Source of the DNA: Wolbachia endosymbiont of Oedothorax gibbosus
GTDB lineage: Bacteria > Pseudomonadota > Alphaproteobacteria > Rickettsiales > Anaplasmataceae
DNA: 64,000 nt
Direction: 5' to 3'
Assembly: GCF_936270145.1 (NCBI RefSeq)
Contig: NZ_OW370537.1
Span: 682,001-746,000, forward strand
Under the pieces are notes generated by a model. It had not been told where the DNA came from, did not search any database, and saw nothing but the letters and a program-made list of their open reading frames with translations. Positions 33,016-44,137 of this stretch are shown here, piece after piece. Position numbers and translations under genes: made by a program. How positions within the stretch are numbered: position 1 is the stretch's first letter; each line of letters begins with the position of its first letter.

Positions 33016-35464
33016 GACTAAACTGTCATTGCTATTAATTGCGATATTTTTACTAAATATAGACTTTTTACTCTCATATCCAGTGCTTGCAGATGGAGTA
33101 AGTGGTACTGACAAGACAGAATTTGTTAGCAGATTTAATTCCACTGGCAGCTTCAGTCGTGCCTCTAATCCTGATTGTGGGGCGTTTAAAACAGCTGCAG
33201 CACTTGCTGGAATAGCGATTGCTGTTGGCGCAATATTTACTGGCATTGTCTTAATCGTTTCTTCTGCTGGTTTATTTACCGCTCTTGTTATTGTTGGCAT
33301 GATAGCTGCAATTGTTGGAGTCTGGAAAGCTATAGGAGGACTTGTTGTTTGTGAACATAGTTTTGTTAGACACCCAGTTGCACGTGACCATGATGGAAAA
33401 TATAAAAACTTTAAATTAAAAGATACAGGTTATAGTGTCTACACAGATAAAAATTATCAAAAAGAAGATGAATATTTTTCTGCATTACAAGGAAAATCAG
33501 GAAAAGATGGAAAACAAACAGAAAAAGAGATTTTAGACTCTAACAACTCGGATACTATGAATAACGAATATAAGAATTATTTTTGGCCAAAAAATGGTGT
33601 GCAATACAGTGAATATATAGAAGTATGTCATCGAAACCCTTTAACTTTTGGTAATCTTTTTGGAAATATAGACTTTGATGTTAGGGAGAAAGACACTGGA
33701 TATGAAGGTGGGTCATGGTCACCGAAAGTTGATGGCGCCCTAGAATGTAGAGTTCTTAAAGCTGGGCAAAGCGAAACCATACATGGGTCAACATTTAAAG
33801 CAGTGAGAAAAATGGGCAGGTTGTGTGTGGAGCTGGGAAGTATGAGAATGCTTGGTATCGAAATGACTCCTTGGCCGCAGGGGGTTGATATGGGGTGCAC
33901 GGAATTGCCACCTGATCCACTTGCTCCTATGTGTGAAAAATCTGTGATGATATTCAAAAATAAAGATGGCACAGGGAAAGAAGAAGTTTCTATTGGTAGT
34001 GATAATAACCATAAAACTATTATAAGAAATAAGGAAAAAGAAGGAAAAATTTTTGTAGGTTACGACAATAAAGGCTGTTTTAGCTCGTATGTCTCTGAAG
34101 CTTGTTACAATCAGGCAGGGAGTAAATCATTAGCTCCTATTCCCGTAACTTCTATGATAGTGCAATGCATTAAGGAATCGTTAGATAATTTAGTTGCAGG
34201 TAAAGGTGCACCAAATGGTGAGAGTTTTATATCTGTAGCACAGAAAAGGCTGAAGAACGCTGTAACTGCTGTTTTGGTTCTAGCTTTAGTACTGTTCTCT
34301 ATAAAAGCCATGTCTGGTGGAGTTCAGAGACCTCAAGAAATGTATATGTTGATCATTAAGTTTGCTTTAGTGATGTATTTTACAACTGGTGATGCCATGC
34401 AGAAGCACTATGGGTATTTGACGAAGCTTTCAAATGGTTTGTCAGAAATAGTATTGAAGGCATCATCTGAAAGCAAAGGTATATGTAACTACAAAGCAGA
34501 GGATTATGAATACGATCGTGCAGGAAATAAGGTATCTTACAGTTATCTTGCTCCTTGGGACAGGCTTGATTGTAGGATTCTATTCTATTTAGGAGCACCT
34601 TTAGAAGGGATTGGTGGCAAAATTGGTACCGGAGGTGTTGTAACATTAGCAATCTTGCTTGGTACTGCTCCTGTTTTGTTAGTTGCAGGTTCGATAATCG
34701 GTATTATTTTCGCTGGTGGACAAATTTTAGTAGCTCTTGTCTGTATATTTATGGCCGTTTTGATGATGATGGTTATTTTGTGGCTGTGCTATGTATTTAT
34801 TTTATCTCTAGTTGCTTTAAGTGTAATCATCATTTTATCACCTTTGTTCATTCCTATGGTTTTATTTCAACATACCAAAGGATATTTTGACGGCTGGGTG
34901 AAAGAGTTGATTACCTATAGCTTATACCCGGTTATGCTTTTTGCGTTTTTGTCCTTTATGTTCATAGCATGTGATAAAATCTATTTTAAAAATTTAAATT
35001 TTGACAAAGAAGAGATCACAATATTAGACAATAAAAAACAGTGGTTCAAATTGAAAGATGGTGAATGTGATAACAATGAAACTACTCTAGCGTGTATGAT
35101 GCAAAACTACAGCTTTAAAAAGAGCACTATACTTGGTCTATTTGATTTTACATACATGGAATTTGGCAGCTCTCTCATCGGAGAATTATTAAAATTGTGT
35201 CTAGTGTTATTCCTCTTTTACCACTTTTTAAACATTCTGCCTAGCATGGCTGCTGAACTTGCTGGTAACCATAGAGCAGCACTCGGTTCTGGTAGTACAC
35301 CTGCACAAATGGTGAACAAAGCTTTATCTGCTGCTAAAGCTGCTGCTGGGGATGTTGGTGAAGTTGCTAAAGCTGTTGCTGAGAAGGCAAGAGGCGCTAT
35401 TGGAGGAGGAGGTGGTGGTGGAGATGGAGATAGTGGTAAAGGTTCCAGCGAAACTGTTAAATAA
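33008..35464 (+). CDS. virB6-1: VirB6-family type IV secretion channel protein 1
   Basis: The 818-residue protein begins with a signal sequence/helix (residues ~7-29), then a double hydrophobic hairpin at ~60-115 and an extracytoplasmic Cys-rich region. The VirB6/TrbL membrane core of five to six helices lies at ~410-640. The C-terminus is Ala/Gly-rich with a GGGGGGG run. Classical VirB6 is ~300 residues; Rickettsiales versions are enlarged at both ends, which may expose domains outside the inner membrane. Its ATG lies inside the virB4 end. It is the first of four paralogues in tandem. Confidence 0.9.
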   Translation: MFKTKLSLLLIAIFLLNIDFLLSYPVLADGVSGTDKTEFVSRFNSTGSFSRASNPDCGAFKTAAALAGIAIAVGAIFTGIVLIVSSAGLFTALVIVGMIAAIVGVWKAIGGLVVCEHSFVRHPVARDHDGKYKNFKLKDTGYSVYTDKNYQKEDEYFSALQGKSGKDGKQTEKEILDSNNSDTMNNEYKNYFWPKNGVQYSEYIEVCHRNPLTFGNLFGNIDFDVREKDTGYEGGSWSPKVDGALECRVLKAGQSETIHGSTFKAVRKMGRLCVELGSMRMLGIEMTPWPQGVDMGCTELPPDPLAPMCEKSVMIFKNKDGTGKEEVSIGSDNNHKTIIRNKEKEGKIFVGYDNKGCFSSYVSEACYNQAGSKSLAPIPVTSMIVQCIKESLDNLVAGKGAPNGESFISVAQKRLKNAVTAVLVLALVLFSIKAMSGGVQRPQEMYMLIIKFALVMYFTTGDAMQKHYGYLTKLSNGLSEIVLKASSESKGICNYKAEDYEYDRAGNKVSYSYLAPWDRLDCRILFYLGAPLEGIGGKIGTGGVVTLAILLGTAPVLLVAGSIIGIIFAGGQILVALVCIFMAVLMMMVILWLCYVFILSLVALSVIIILSPLFIPMVLFQHTKGYFDGWVKELITYSLYPVMLFAFLSFMFIACDKIYFKNLNFDKEEITILDNKKQWFKLKDGECDNNETTLACMMQNYSFKKSTILGLFDFTYMEFGSSLIGELLKLCLVLFLFYHFLNILPSMAAELAGNHRAALGSGSTPAQMVNKALSAAKAAAGDVGEVAKAVAEKARGAIGGGGGGGDGDSGKGSSETVK

Positions 35465-35497
35465 GGTGGCGGCGATGCTAGTTAAGGTAAATAACAG

Positions 35498-37912
35498 ATG
35501 CTTAAACGTTTAAGTAACCAAAACTTGGGTAAGCTATGCATAAGTTTTGTGGTACTTTTTTTATTGTCTGGATGCGGGGAGGATCACTGTATTAAGCCAG
35601 AAAATTTATCAGGTTTGCGTGAAAAACTAGATATAGTGTCAACAGAGCAGAAGTGGGTTGACTCTGGTGTCTATATCTCAGATAGAATAAGAGTAACAGA
35701 AATTAATATAGTGCCTAGCAATATTAATTTTTGTCCTAAGCAGTATGCAGATTTTGCAATTAGATCTGGAACAAATTCCGTTACATTACCATTTGCACTT
35801 GAAGCTGGTGATACGATAAGCTTTAGTGTTATTGGAAGTAAAGTATGTAAAGATAAAGAGAGTGAGACAAAAATCAGGTATGTAAAAATTGATGAAAAGT
35901 GCAGCGAGAAAGAAGAGGAGTATTTTGCACATGTTTTAAATCGAGAAGAATGTCAGGATGGAATATGTCCTAACAAATTCATGATAGGCAGCGCAAAGTG
36001 GCTGTCCGGGCAAGAGTACTGGAGTTCAAATTTTTCGAAGTCAGATCAAGATGAAAGAAAAAAGGAAATTAAAAGTATTATCAACTCTATAAAACAAGGA
36101 GAAAATATAGATTGCAGCAAGCTTTCAGATAGCAGTGCAAGTAAGATAGATACGCACATTTTAAATCTTGCATGTCAAAACATGTGTTATTATCATAACC
36201 AAAATTGCGTTCAGATAGAGTCTAATACTGTAGATGATGGCCGTGTGGCTAGAGAACTTGCTAACGCTTTAGCTGTTGGTAACGATGAAGCAAGTAAAGG
36301 AAAAGCTATCAAGAAGACTGTGGATCGTATAAGAGAAAAGGGGGTAAGTACTTACATTCCATCATTAGTAGTGTCAATGCAGGAAGAAGATTTTGAACGT
36401 GTGAGAAACGATGGTATACGCACTAACTATGATCATGAAGTGAAGGGCAATCATCACCAAGGTGAGAATTTAACTTTCACCCTTGGTACTGGAGGCAAGG
36501 GTGGTTTCAATATAAGAGTAATAAAGAACCACAGTCTAGAAAATAGTTTATATATAAGCGTTTCTGATAAATTTCCTGAGCGTGAGCCCGATGAAAACCA
36601 GGGAGATATACTCGTAGACATTAGCAAAGTTCATGATACTGAGTATATGGAAGGCTTAAAAGAAAAGTTAAAAGACAAAAGTGGCACCATATATTACGGA
36701 ATAAGAGACCATGGCTGCGATTACAAAAATGAAGGTCAGTTTAGCATTAACCTAACAACTAAAGAGCCACCTACAAGAACTTTTAGTGCAATATATAATT
36801 TCTTTGATGAAAAAGTGAAAACTGCATTTTTTGGTTCTAGTTATAAAGACTCTAACGCAATTCACTCTGATACTAGTCCTGTAAAGTCTCTCTACGAAAG
36901 TTTTATAAAATCAAGCAAAACAAATACCATTAGATCCACGATAATATCACTGTTAGTATTATACATAACCTTATACACCCTTTACTACTTTTTTGGTTTA
37001 ACTCATATTTCTATATATGAGTTTTTAATTATATGCGTAAAGATAGGAATCATCGTCCAGCTATTGCAGGATAATAGCTGGAATTTTTTTTATAACAATG
37101 CATTCTCTATGCTTATTAACACTCCAAAACAACTAATAGAAATAGCAAATTTTAGAGGTACGACATCAAATGTTTTTGAATTCCTTGATTTGCCGCTCAA
37201 TAGGTTCTTGTCATCGCATTCAGTATTGTTAATAGTATCTCTTATATTTTCTGGCCCTTTGGGCATTGTATCTTTTTGCTTGGTGATTTGGGGGTTAATC
37301 ACAGTGAGCTTATCTATTCTCAACGCCTTATTTTCTTTTATTACATCTATAGCAATAGTTGCGTTACTGCTTTCTTTAGCGCCTATTTTTATTATTTGTC
37401 TTTTATTTGCGTATACTAGGCAGATGTTTCACAACTGGGTTAAAAATTTAGCAAGGTTTGCAATTCATCCAGTAGTGCTTTTAATTTTTATATCACTGAT
37501 AAGTCAGGTTATGGATTATATTGTGTATTCAGTGTTTAATTTTGAGGTCTGCACTACATGTATACTTAGTATTAATCTAAAGATTTTTAACCCTTGTATT
37601 TTTTATGGTTATGCTTCCAAATATACACCCAATATTACCGCTATGATGGCTTTTGTTATTTTGGGACACGCTATGAAAGCTTTAGTTGAAGCTTCTTCGA
37701 AAATATCTGACTCGTTGTTTGGTGTTTATGTGCAAAACGAACTTGGAAAAGAATATCAACAAAGCTTAATGGGAACAGTAGGGTTAGATGAACAAAGCGC
37801 TCAAAGAAGAGCAGGAAGTGCTTCTCAACAATCAGGTACGCCAAGTCAAAGGCCTCAAATACCGCAAAGGGCTCAAGGACCTCAAGGGCCTAAGATACCA
37901 GGGGGCTCATAA
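35498..37912 (+). CDS. virB6-2: VirB6-family type IV secretion channel protein 2
   Basis: 804 residues. The N-terminal signal ends in a lipobox LLSGC, so the long soluble N-terminal region is probably lipid-anchored at the membrane. It contains many paired Cys (CQDGICPNK, CQNMCYYHNQNC). The VirB6 core with about six helices lies at ~480-700, including PLGIVSFCLVIWGLITVSL and LLLSLAPIFIICLLFAY. The C-terminus is Gln/Pro-rich (PQIPQRAQGPQGPKIPGG). The stop overlaps the next start (ATGATAA junction at 37912). Confidence 0.9.
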   Translation: MLKRLSNQNLGKLCISFVVLFLLSGCGEDHCIKPENLSGLREKLDIVSTEQKWVDSGVYISDRIRVTEINIVPSNINFCPKQYADFAIRSGTNSVTLPFALEAGDTISFSVIGSKVCKDKESETKIRYVKIDEKCSEKEEEYFAHVLNREECQDGICPNKFMIGSAKWLSGQEYWSSNFSKSDQDERKKEIKSIINSIKQGENIDCSKLSDSSASKIDTHILNLACQNMCYYHNQNCVQIESNTVDDGRVARELANALAVGNDEASKGKAIKKTVDRIREKGVSTYIPSLVVSMQEEDFERVRNDGIRTNYDHEVKGNHHQGENLTFTLGTGGKGGFNIRVIKNHSLENSLYISVSDKFPEREPDENQGDILVDISKVHDTEYMEGLKEKLKDKSGTIYYGIRDHGCDYKNEGQFSINLTTKEPPTRTFSAIYNFFDEKVKTAFFGSSYKDSNAIHSDTSPVKSLYESFIKSSKTNTIRSTIISLLVLYITLYTLYYFFGLTHISIYEFLIICVKIGIIVQLLQDNSWNFFYNNAFSMLINTPKQLIEIANFRGTTSNVFEFLDLPLNRFLSSHSVLLIVSLIFSGPLGIVSFCLVIWGLITVSLSILNALFSFITSIAIVALLLSLAPIFIICLLFAYTRQMFHNWVKNLARFAIHPVVLLIFISLISQVMDYIVYSVFNFEVCTTCILSINLKIFNPCIFYGYASKYTPNITAMMAFVILGHAMKALVEASSKISDSLFGVYVQNELGKEYQQSLMGTVGLDEQSAQRRAGSASQQSGTPSQRPQIPQRAQGPQGPKIPGGS

Positions 37913-40851
37913 TGATAAGTAAAAGATCGTTATTATTTATATTATGTTTCGCAATCACTGGTTGTAACATGGATTGTGTCGAACCTGGGTTGCAGAGCAG
38001 AAACACCAGCGTTAATGTGGATGTTCCAGTTCATAAAGCAGATAAGATCCATTGGGTTGATTCTGGTCAGGTAATTAGTAAGGGTGAGGAAATCAAATTC
38101 ACCCTCGATGGATCAGTAAATTTTTGCCCTTCTAAAGAAGGCAAAAATCCAAGGAAAGTAGTTGTACCTGCTGTGTTTTGTGCTGATGGTTCAATACCAA
38201 ATTACAGTAGTAAGTTAATTAATAATTCTGGTCTTGACGAACAAGAAGTGTGTAAGAATGTAGGGTTCGGAAACAGTCAATCCTATAGTAAGAGACGTTA
38301 TGTTGATACTGGAATTAAAGTAAATCCAGGTGATAAGTTAAGCTTCAGCTTAATCCCTAGAGAGATGACAATTGATTATGATAATCCGGGAGGAAAGGGA
38401 ATCAGCTTTGATGACAATTGTTATAACACTCAAGAAGGAGATAAAAAAGCTACAATAAAAGACATGCTCAATGGAGGAACGTTCTTTTGTGGGAACAATG
38501 GTAAAAGGACTGAAGTAAAATTTCCTCAGCTTAGCAAAGAAAACATGGAAGAAAGAAAAGTGCTAGTTGGCAATGGCTACACTCCATATGATAATAAGGT
38601 GCATTTTAACTTCAGACATATTGACGAGCAAACAGGAAAGCCATGGATGAATGGTGCGTTATTAGATTTACGACGAACTAAGATAGGATTGGACGAATTA
38701 TGTAATGGAAAAAACTGCGATTTTAACGAAATAAAAAAGTACAGCTCTTATGAGCTTAACTGTTACTATCAAAATATGTGCTATACTAAAGAGGGTATAA
38801 GTCGTCCGGGGAGTTGCGTCTCTTCTATAAGGTATAAGAAGTACGATAAAGGAAATAGATGTGATATGTATTCTCACCTTAAAGAGGTTGAAGATAAGCT
38901 TAAGCAGATTAACGTTGATTTTACATCAAACACTGAAGAAGATATTTCCTGGGCTGAAGCTCTTGTTGCAAAAATTGGCGGCAGTGACAACAAAGATGGT
39001 GGTGCTAAGGGTGCTCAATGTCTTCCAAAGGAAAAGGGTGCAGGCGAAAGTGATAAGCGAAAAGGGTATGATTATGTGCGTAAGTGTTCAAAAACCAGTG
39101 ATGATTTTGAGGATTTTTCTTTAAGGTTGAACCATGATTATGAAGTAAATCAAGGTATAAAGTCCGGTAGTGATGTAATGCTTGCTATAGCAAGTAATGG
39201 CAAATACTACCTTCATAGAGGTGGGTACCATGTTAAAGTGACTAGATCATGTCAATACATTAATGGCGAAAAACTGTATATGTATTTGGGTGATGAGCCA
39301 CCTAAAGATTTGCATGGTGTGGGAACTAATGATTTCAAAGTGGTAGGAGTGAGAAAAAGAGTAAACGGAAAAGATGAGTACACCATATTAGATGTAATAA
39401 ACGGAGAACACTTTCAGAACGGAGAATCTAAGAAGATATATTTTGGTATTGATGTAAGCAATGTGGAGAAAGATGACATTACAGACAAAAATGGCAAATA
39501 TTACGAAAACAATAAGTACACAGTAAATTTATTTCTAAAAAGAAAAATAAACGATTTTATTTCATCGAATATAAACAAGATATTTGATTTTATAACAGCA
39601 GGAGGTGGAGACACTGTTAAAGATTTATATGAAGGATATAGAAAGGGCCTGTTTCAAGGAGTAAGAGCTTTACTTACTCTATACGTTATATTTACTGTTG
39701 TTGGCTATATGCTTGGAACAATACAGCTAAGTAAATTTGATTTCATTGTAAGAATGTTCAAGATAGCATTTATAGCTTTTGCCTTTAGCGATAGAAGCTG
39801 GGAACTTTTTGGTACAACTTTGTCCAAACTTTTCGTAGGTGGTAGCATTTATTTAGTTGATAGCTTTTCTGGCTATGTAGGAGAAGGGGGGAGAAAATTT
39901 GCATTCTTAGACTTAACAGTAGGAGTATTATTCACAGCAGAAACATGGCTGAAGTTTTTATCGTTAATGCTCTCTGGTCCTTTTGGCTTTATTGCATTTT
40001 TGACAATACTCTACGCTACTTATGTGTTCTTAGAATGCATTGTTAGCGCTACGTTTAAATATGTAATATCTACTGTTCTAGTGGCGTTTTTACTGTCATT
40101 AACACCTTTGTTTATCGTGTTTATTTTATTTCAACAGACTAAGTCCTTGTTTGATAATTGGATAAAAACGCTGGCTCACGTTGCAGTACAACCAGTTATT
40201 TTATTTTCATCTTTATCTCTTTTAAATCAGCTGATGTATTCAGTTTTATACAACCTCACAAATTTTTCTGCATGCTATCAATGTTTAATTAGCGTAAATT
40301 TCTTATCGTATGATCTATGCCTAATGAAATCAATACTACCTCTTGGATACAGTCCTGGCACTAATGTTGATGTTGCACTCAGTACCGGAGAAAGAGCTAG
40401 TGGACACTTTGCAGCATTACCTATAGACCTAATCCAGGCGTTTATATACCTCATTATTGCCGGTGCAATGGAAGCTTTTGTTTCTATATCGGAAGCTATG
40501 GCACAAGCACTATTCAGCTCTGGTTTTGGGGTTGCTGGCAGTGTTGGTCAAGTTGCTCGCAGTGCATCACAAGCTATACTGTCAACCGTTGGCCTTGATG
40601 ATAAGACCCAAGGTATGATACAGAATGTCAAGCAACAAATGAGTAAAGATCGGGGAAAAATTGAGGCTAGATTACCTGACACGCCAAAGCAACCAGACAA
40701 AAAAGAAGATTCTAAAGGAAGTTCTGATAAAACAACAGGTGATAGATCTAAAACACTAACACAATTAGATCAGCAAAAAAATCCTGATGAAACAATAAGA
40801 AGTGACCCTAGTGCTAAAGCTAAAAACAAGGAAAAAAATGGAGAGGAGTAA
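37912..40851 (+). CDS. virB6-3: VirB6-family type IV secretion channel protein 3
   Basis: 979 residues with lipobox-like ITGCNMDC near residue 18. A long Cys-containing extracytoplasmic region shares its layout with paralogue 2 (W-V-D-S-G...FCP near residue 45, CYYQNMCYTKEG). The VirB6 membrane core lies at ~590-860 (GPFGFIAFLTILYATYVFL, LLSLTPLFIVFILFQQTKS). A hydrophilic Lys/Asp-rich C-terminal tail of ~70 residues probably faces the cytoplasm. It starts on the last base of the preceding stop codon. Confidence 0.9.
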   Translation: MISKRSLLFILCFAITGCNMDCVEPGLQSRNTSVNVDVPVHKADKIHWVDSGQVISKGEEIKFTLDGSVNFCPSKEGKNPRKVVVPAVFCADGSIPNYSSKLINNSGLDEQEVCKNVGFGNSQSYSKRRYVDTGIKVNPGDKLSFSLIPREMTIDYDNPGGKGISFDDNCYNTQEGDKKATIKDMLNGGTFFCGNNGKRTEVKFPQLSKENMEERKVLVGNGYTPYDNKVHFNFRHIDEQTGKPWMNGALLDLRRTKIGLDELCNGKNCDFNEIKKYSSYELNCYYQNMCYTKEGISRPGSCVSSIRYKKYDKGNRCDMYSHLKEVEDKLKQINVDFTSNTEEDISWAEALVAKIGGSDNKDGGAKGAQCLPKEKGAGESDKRKGYDYVRKCSKTSDDFEDFSLRLNHDYEVNQGIKSGSDVMLAIASNGKYYLHRGGYHVKVTRSCQYINGEKLYMYLGDEPPKDLHGVGTNDFKVVGVRKRVNGKDEYTILDVINGEHFQNGESKKIYFGIDVSNVEKDDITDKNGKYYENNKYTVNLFLKRKINDFISSNINKIFDFITAGGGDTVKDLYEGYRKGLFQGVRALLTLYVIFTVVGYMLGTIQLSKFDFIVRMFKIAFIAFAFSDRSWELFGTTLSKLFVGGSIYLVDSFSGYVGEGGRKFAFLDLTVGVLFTAETWLKFLSLMLSGPFGFIAFLTILYATYVFLECIVSATFKYVISTVLVAFLLSLTPLFIVFILFQQTKSLFDNWIKTLAHVAVQPVILFSSLSLLNQLMYSVLYNLTNFSACYQCLISVNFLSYDLCLMKSILPLGYSPGTNVDVALSTGERASGHFAALPIDLIQAFIYLIIAGAMEAFVSISEAMAQALFSSGFGVAGSVGQVARSASQAILSTVGLDDKTQGMIQNVKQQMSKDRGKIEARLPDTPKQPDKKEDSKGSSDKTTGDRSKTLTQLDQQKNPDETIRSDPSAKAKNKEKNGEE

Positions 40852-40940
40852 GATATAAATGATGTTATGGAGTAACTAATTAAAAAGATATTTTAAGTAA
40901 AGTTTTAGAAATTTATTCTGTATTTGGAAAAAGTTTAGAT

Positions 40941-43900
40941 ATGCAATCACGTTTAGGCAAATGTTGGTTTAGGGTATTACTTCTTGCAGCTTATGTGCTG
41001 ATAACAGGCTGTGGCAACAAGAACGACATGCCTTTTCCAAGGTGTATATCTGCTGACTATTTTGGTCCTGAACCTATTGCAGTAAGTGCTCATTTTTCAA
41101 GAGATCATGATGCTTTTATTCCAGAAGATGGAGAAGTTATTGATCCTGAAACTGGCGAAATTAATTATGGTTTTCACCCTAACCAAGTGGTGAAGTGGAA
41201 GGATACCGGACTTGAAACCAATGGAGATGATTTGATAGTGCGAGTTAATGGTGCATGGATATCTTGGGGTAATAACAATAAGAAAAAATCTGGAGGTAAT
41301 TATAATTTGCAAAGTTTGGAGCAATTAAGATATGCAACTAAATTTGAAGGCAGGTCAAGTGATAATAGTCTACCTGACTTTCACTTAATTTGTAATGATT
41401 ATAAACTTAGTACACAAAAACTTCCAAGTAACCCTAGTGTAAGTTGCAATGTGAATTGTAAGTGTATTAATGAAGATAATAACGCAAAACGTGGTGCTCC
41501 GTGTTGGTTTACTAATGGTTATGGTGCCTACTTTTTATTTAGAAGAACTTTTACAGATAGTGATGGTAACAAAACCATAGAACCAGATCCTAACGGAAGT
41601 CTGAAATCTATGCGCAATCCTGAATCTCCCACTGTGCATCTAGGTTACAACTCCACAGCTGAGGGCGACAATGGACTTTTTACTTTAGACAAAAATAGCA
41701 CTAGATTAAAGGACAGAAATTGTGACTCGGTGGGATTAAAAAAGGGATGGAAAATATATGTAAAAATATTAGATAGATATTACTTAGATAATGCAGGTGG
41801 CTACTCTTTTGAGTTCTTAAGTGGAGTGCAGCAGCCAAGTAGTTTTGGGTTTTTTGATTACATTTATAACTATCTAAAATGTGTATTATTGATTAACGAA
41901 AATTGCGAAAAGCATTTTAACGGTGACGATCCTGCAGCTGCACAAGCTATGTTCGAAAATATAGCTGAAAAAAGTACGAGCTTTCACAATTTTGTTCTTT
42001 CCTTGCTTGTTCTATTTGTAATGATTTCATCGCTTCTTTATCTTTTTGGCATGATACAAGAAACTAAGCATGATATGCTCATCAGAATGATGAAAATCAC
42101 TTTAGTAATAGTGCTTATATCTCCTGGAAGTTTTAGGTTTTTCTATGATCATTTTCTTGTTTTATTCGTCAAAGGCCTTGAACAATTGATAAGCATAATT
42201 ACTAATTTTGCTCCCAACATGAACAACGGAAGTATTGCTCAAGGAAACGAAGATCGTGTTAAGTTGTTTAGCTTCATGGAAGATATGTTCAATAAGTTTT
42301 TTGCTTATTCTGTTTGGAAGAAGTTTGCAGCGTTTTTACATTACCAAATGTGGGCAAGTCTTCTTATGATACCGGCAATTTTCATAGGGATAGTTTTATA
42401 TTTCTTGCTGTGCTTATATGCTTACATAATATTTCTCTCTGGCTTTATGGGTATAGCTTTTCTTATAGCTATCATGCCATTGTTCCTGATCTCTATTTTA
42501 TTCTCACCGCTGAAAAGTCTATTTGAAGGTTGGATAAAATTCTGCATCAGCTTTTGTTTACAGTCGATTATGATATTTGCTCTCTTGTCATTGTTGGCTT
42601 CGATGATAATGAACACCTTTTATAGGCAGTTAGGTTTTACTGTATGCTACAATAAATGGTTTGAGGTAAGGTTATGTGCTCCAAAATGGGTGTTTGGCGG
42701 TTTTTGTATCGTTGATAAGCAGTATTTTGGTTGGACCCCAGGGCAAATTTTTGTACCTTACACTATCGGAGAAGCTTCTTCACTTAACATAGACAAAAGC
42801 ATAGAAGGCATAGAAAAGATAAGCAGAGAAGGTGGTACAATAAAGTTTACTGGAGGCGCTGGATATATCCTTCTTCCACCGGATTATATTGAAAAAGGGT
42901 TTCGTTATATAGATTATCCTTTCTTTAATCCAATTCCTGGAACTCAAGACAATCCAGCAGACCATTATATAGCAGAGAGTGATATGGTAGTTAGTAATGG
43001 CTGTAGTGCAAAGGATCTAGTACGCTTAACAAATAGTTTATCCCATGCATCAGAAAGGGCTGACATTTTATCGTTGATAGGTAGTATAGACAAGAAGATA
43101 GGTGGTGAGATAAAAAGGCGTTATTGTTTATCTCAACAACATGAACAAGAATGCAGAAATTATGAGAAAATAATAGGCGAACACAGACAGGGTATCATTC
43201 GACCAAATTTAAAAAGTGAAATAAGGTCTTTAGTGCAAGGTATCATTACACAAGATACAAACTGCCAACCACAGGATTTCTATAGAGTAAATAAAAAATA
43301 CCAAGAAAATAGTGATTACCAAAGGGTGCAAGACATACAGAGAGGTTATTTAATCAATGCAGGGGAAATCTTTGTACTATTCTTGCTTTCATTTTTAATG
43401 TTCTCCTTACGCACGTTCGTACAACAAATGGGCTCAAGTATCGCTGGTGGTGGATACAGCGTCTACAATATATCTAGTATGTATTCTAAGCATTCTCCAA
43501 GCGCTACTGCAAATCGCGACCCAGATGCGTCTTTTGTAAGTCAAATCTTATATTCTGGCAAATCAGTAGTGCAAGATGCTATTGGTGGAAGACTAGAGTC
43601 TCTAGGTAAATTTGCTACTGGGCTCCCTAATCAACTAGCCGGAGGTACAGCTAATTTATTAGGCAGGATACCAAGAGTTGGAGGAGTGCTGAAATACGCT
43701 ATTGATGTGCCGCGTAAATTTGTGGGTGCTACTATTGAAGCAACAAAATTTATGACATCGCCTAAAAATGACGTCGATAAGCTTGAGAAAAAAATTTACA
43801 AGGCATTTGGAGTTGATGAAGAAGATATTACACACAGAAGAATTGGTAAATATTTGGATTATTATAAAGGGTATGTAGGATCACACTTGGGCTATACGAT

Positions 43901-44135
43901 AGAAGATGCTATGAAGTTTACTTGGAAGCATGGCCTTGATTCTATAGGAAAGCATGGCTATGATCATAACCTACTCTATAGAGCAAAAGAATATAGGAGA
44001 GAGTTTTTAGAGAAGCTTCATGATCACACTATCGGTCGCAAGAGAGAACCAGAAAAAGACAAGCTTGATCAACCGGTCAGAAGGAAATTACCGGAACCAA
44101 TGAGGAAACCAGATGCAAAAGGAGAAGAGGATTGA
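40941..44135 (+). CDS. virB6-4: VirB6-family type IV secretion channel protein 4
   Basis: The largest paralogue, 1,064 residues. It has a lipobox (LITGC), an extracytoplasmic region, and a VirB6 core at ~345-560 (IAIMPLFLISILFSPLKSLFEGW). A ~230-residue loop rich in Gly and Cys follows, then a further helix (EIFVLFLLSFLMFSLRTFVQQM) and a ~230-residue charged C-terminal domain. It follows an 89-base gap, the only sizeable one in the operon. A TGA stop is followed after 2 bases by the next ATG. Confidence 0.9.
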   Translation: MQSRLGKCWFRVLLLAAYVLITGCGNKNDMPFPRCISADYFGPEPIAVSAHFSRDHDAFIPEDGEVIDPETGEINYGFHPNQVVKWKDTGLETNGDDLIVRVNGAWISWGNNNKKKSGGNYNLQSLEQLRYATKFEGRSSDNSLPDFHLICNDYKLSTQKLPSNPSVSCNVNCKCINEDNNAKRGAPCWFTNGYGAYFLFRRTFTDSDGNKTIEPDPNGSLKSMRNPESPTVHLGYNSTAEGDNGLFTLDKNSTRLKDRNCDSVGLKKGWKIYVKILDRYYLDNAGGYSFEFLSGVQQPSSFGFFDYIYNYLKCVLLINENCEKHFNGDDPAAAQAMFENIAEKSTSFHNFVLSLLVLFVMISSLLYLFGMIQETKHDMLIRMMKITLVIVLISPGSFRFFYDHFLVLFVKGLEQLISIITNFAPNMNNGSIAQGNEDRVKLFSFMEDMFNKFFAYSVWKKFAAFLHYQMWASLLMIPAIFIGIVLYFLLCLYAYIIFLSGFMGIAFLIAIMPLFLISILFSPLKSLFEGWIKFCISFCLQSIMIFALLSLLASMIMNTFYRQLGFTVCYNKWFEVRLCAPKWVFGGFCIVDKQYFGWTPGQIFVPYTIGEASSLNIDKSIEGIEKISREGGTIKFTGGAGYILLPPDYIEKGFRYIDYPFFNPIPGTQDNPADHYIAESDMVVSNGCSAKDLVRLTNSLSHASERADILSLIGSIDKKIGGEIKRRYCLSQQHEQECRNYEKIIGEHRQGIIRPNLKSEIRSLVQGIITQDTNCQPQDFYRVNKKYQENSDYQRVQDIQRGYLINAGEIFVLFLLSFLMFSLRTFVQQMGSSIAGGGYSVYNISSMYSKHSPSATANRDPDASFVSQILYSGKSVVQDAIGGRLESLGKFATGLPNQLAGGTANLLGRIPRVGGVLKYAIDVPRKFVGATIEATKFMTSPKNDVDKLEKKIYKAFGVDEEDITHRRIGKYLDYYKGYVGSHLGYTIEDAMKFTWKHGLDSIGKHGYDHNLLYRAKEYRREFLEKLHDHTIGRKREPEKDKLDQPVRRKLPEPMRKPDAKGEED

Positions 44136-44137
44136 AG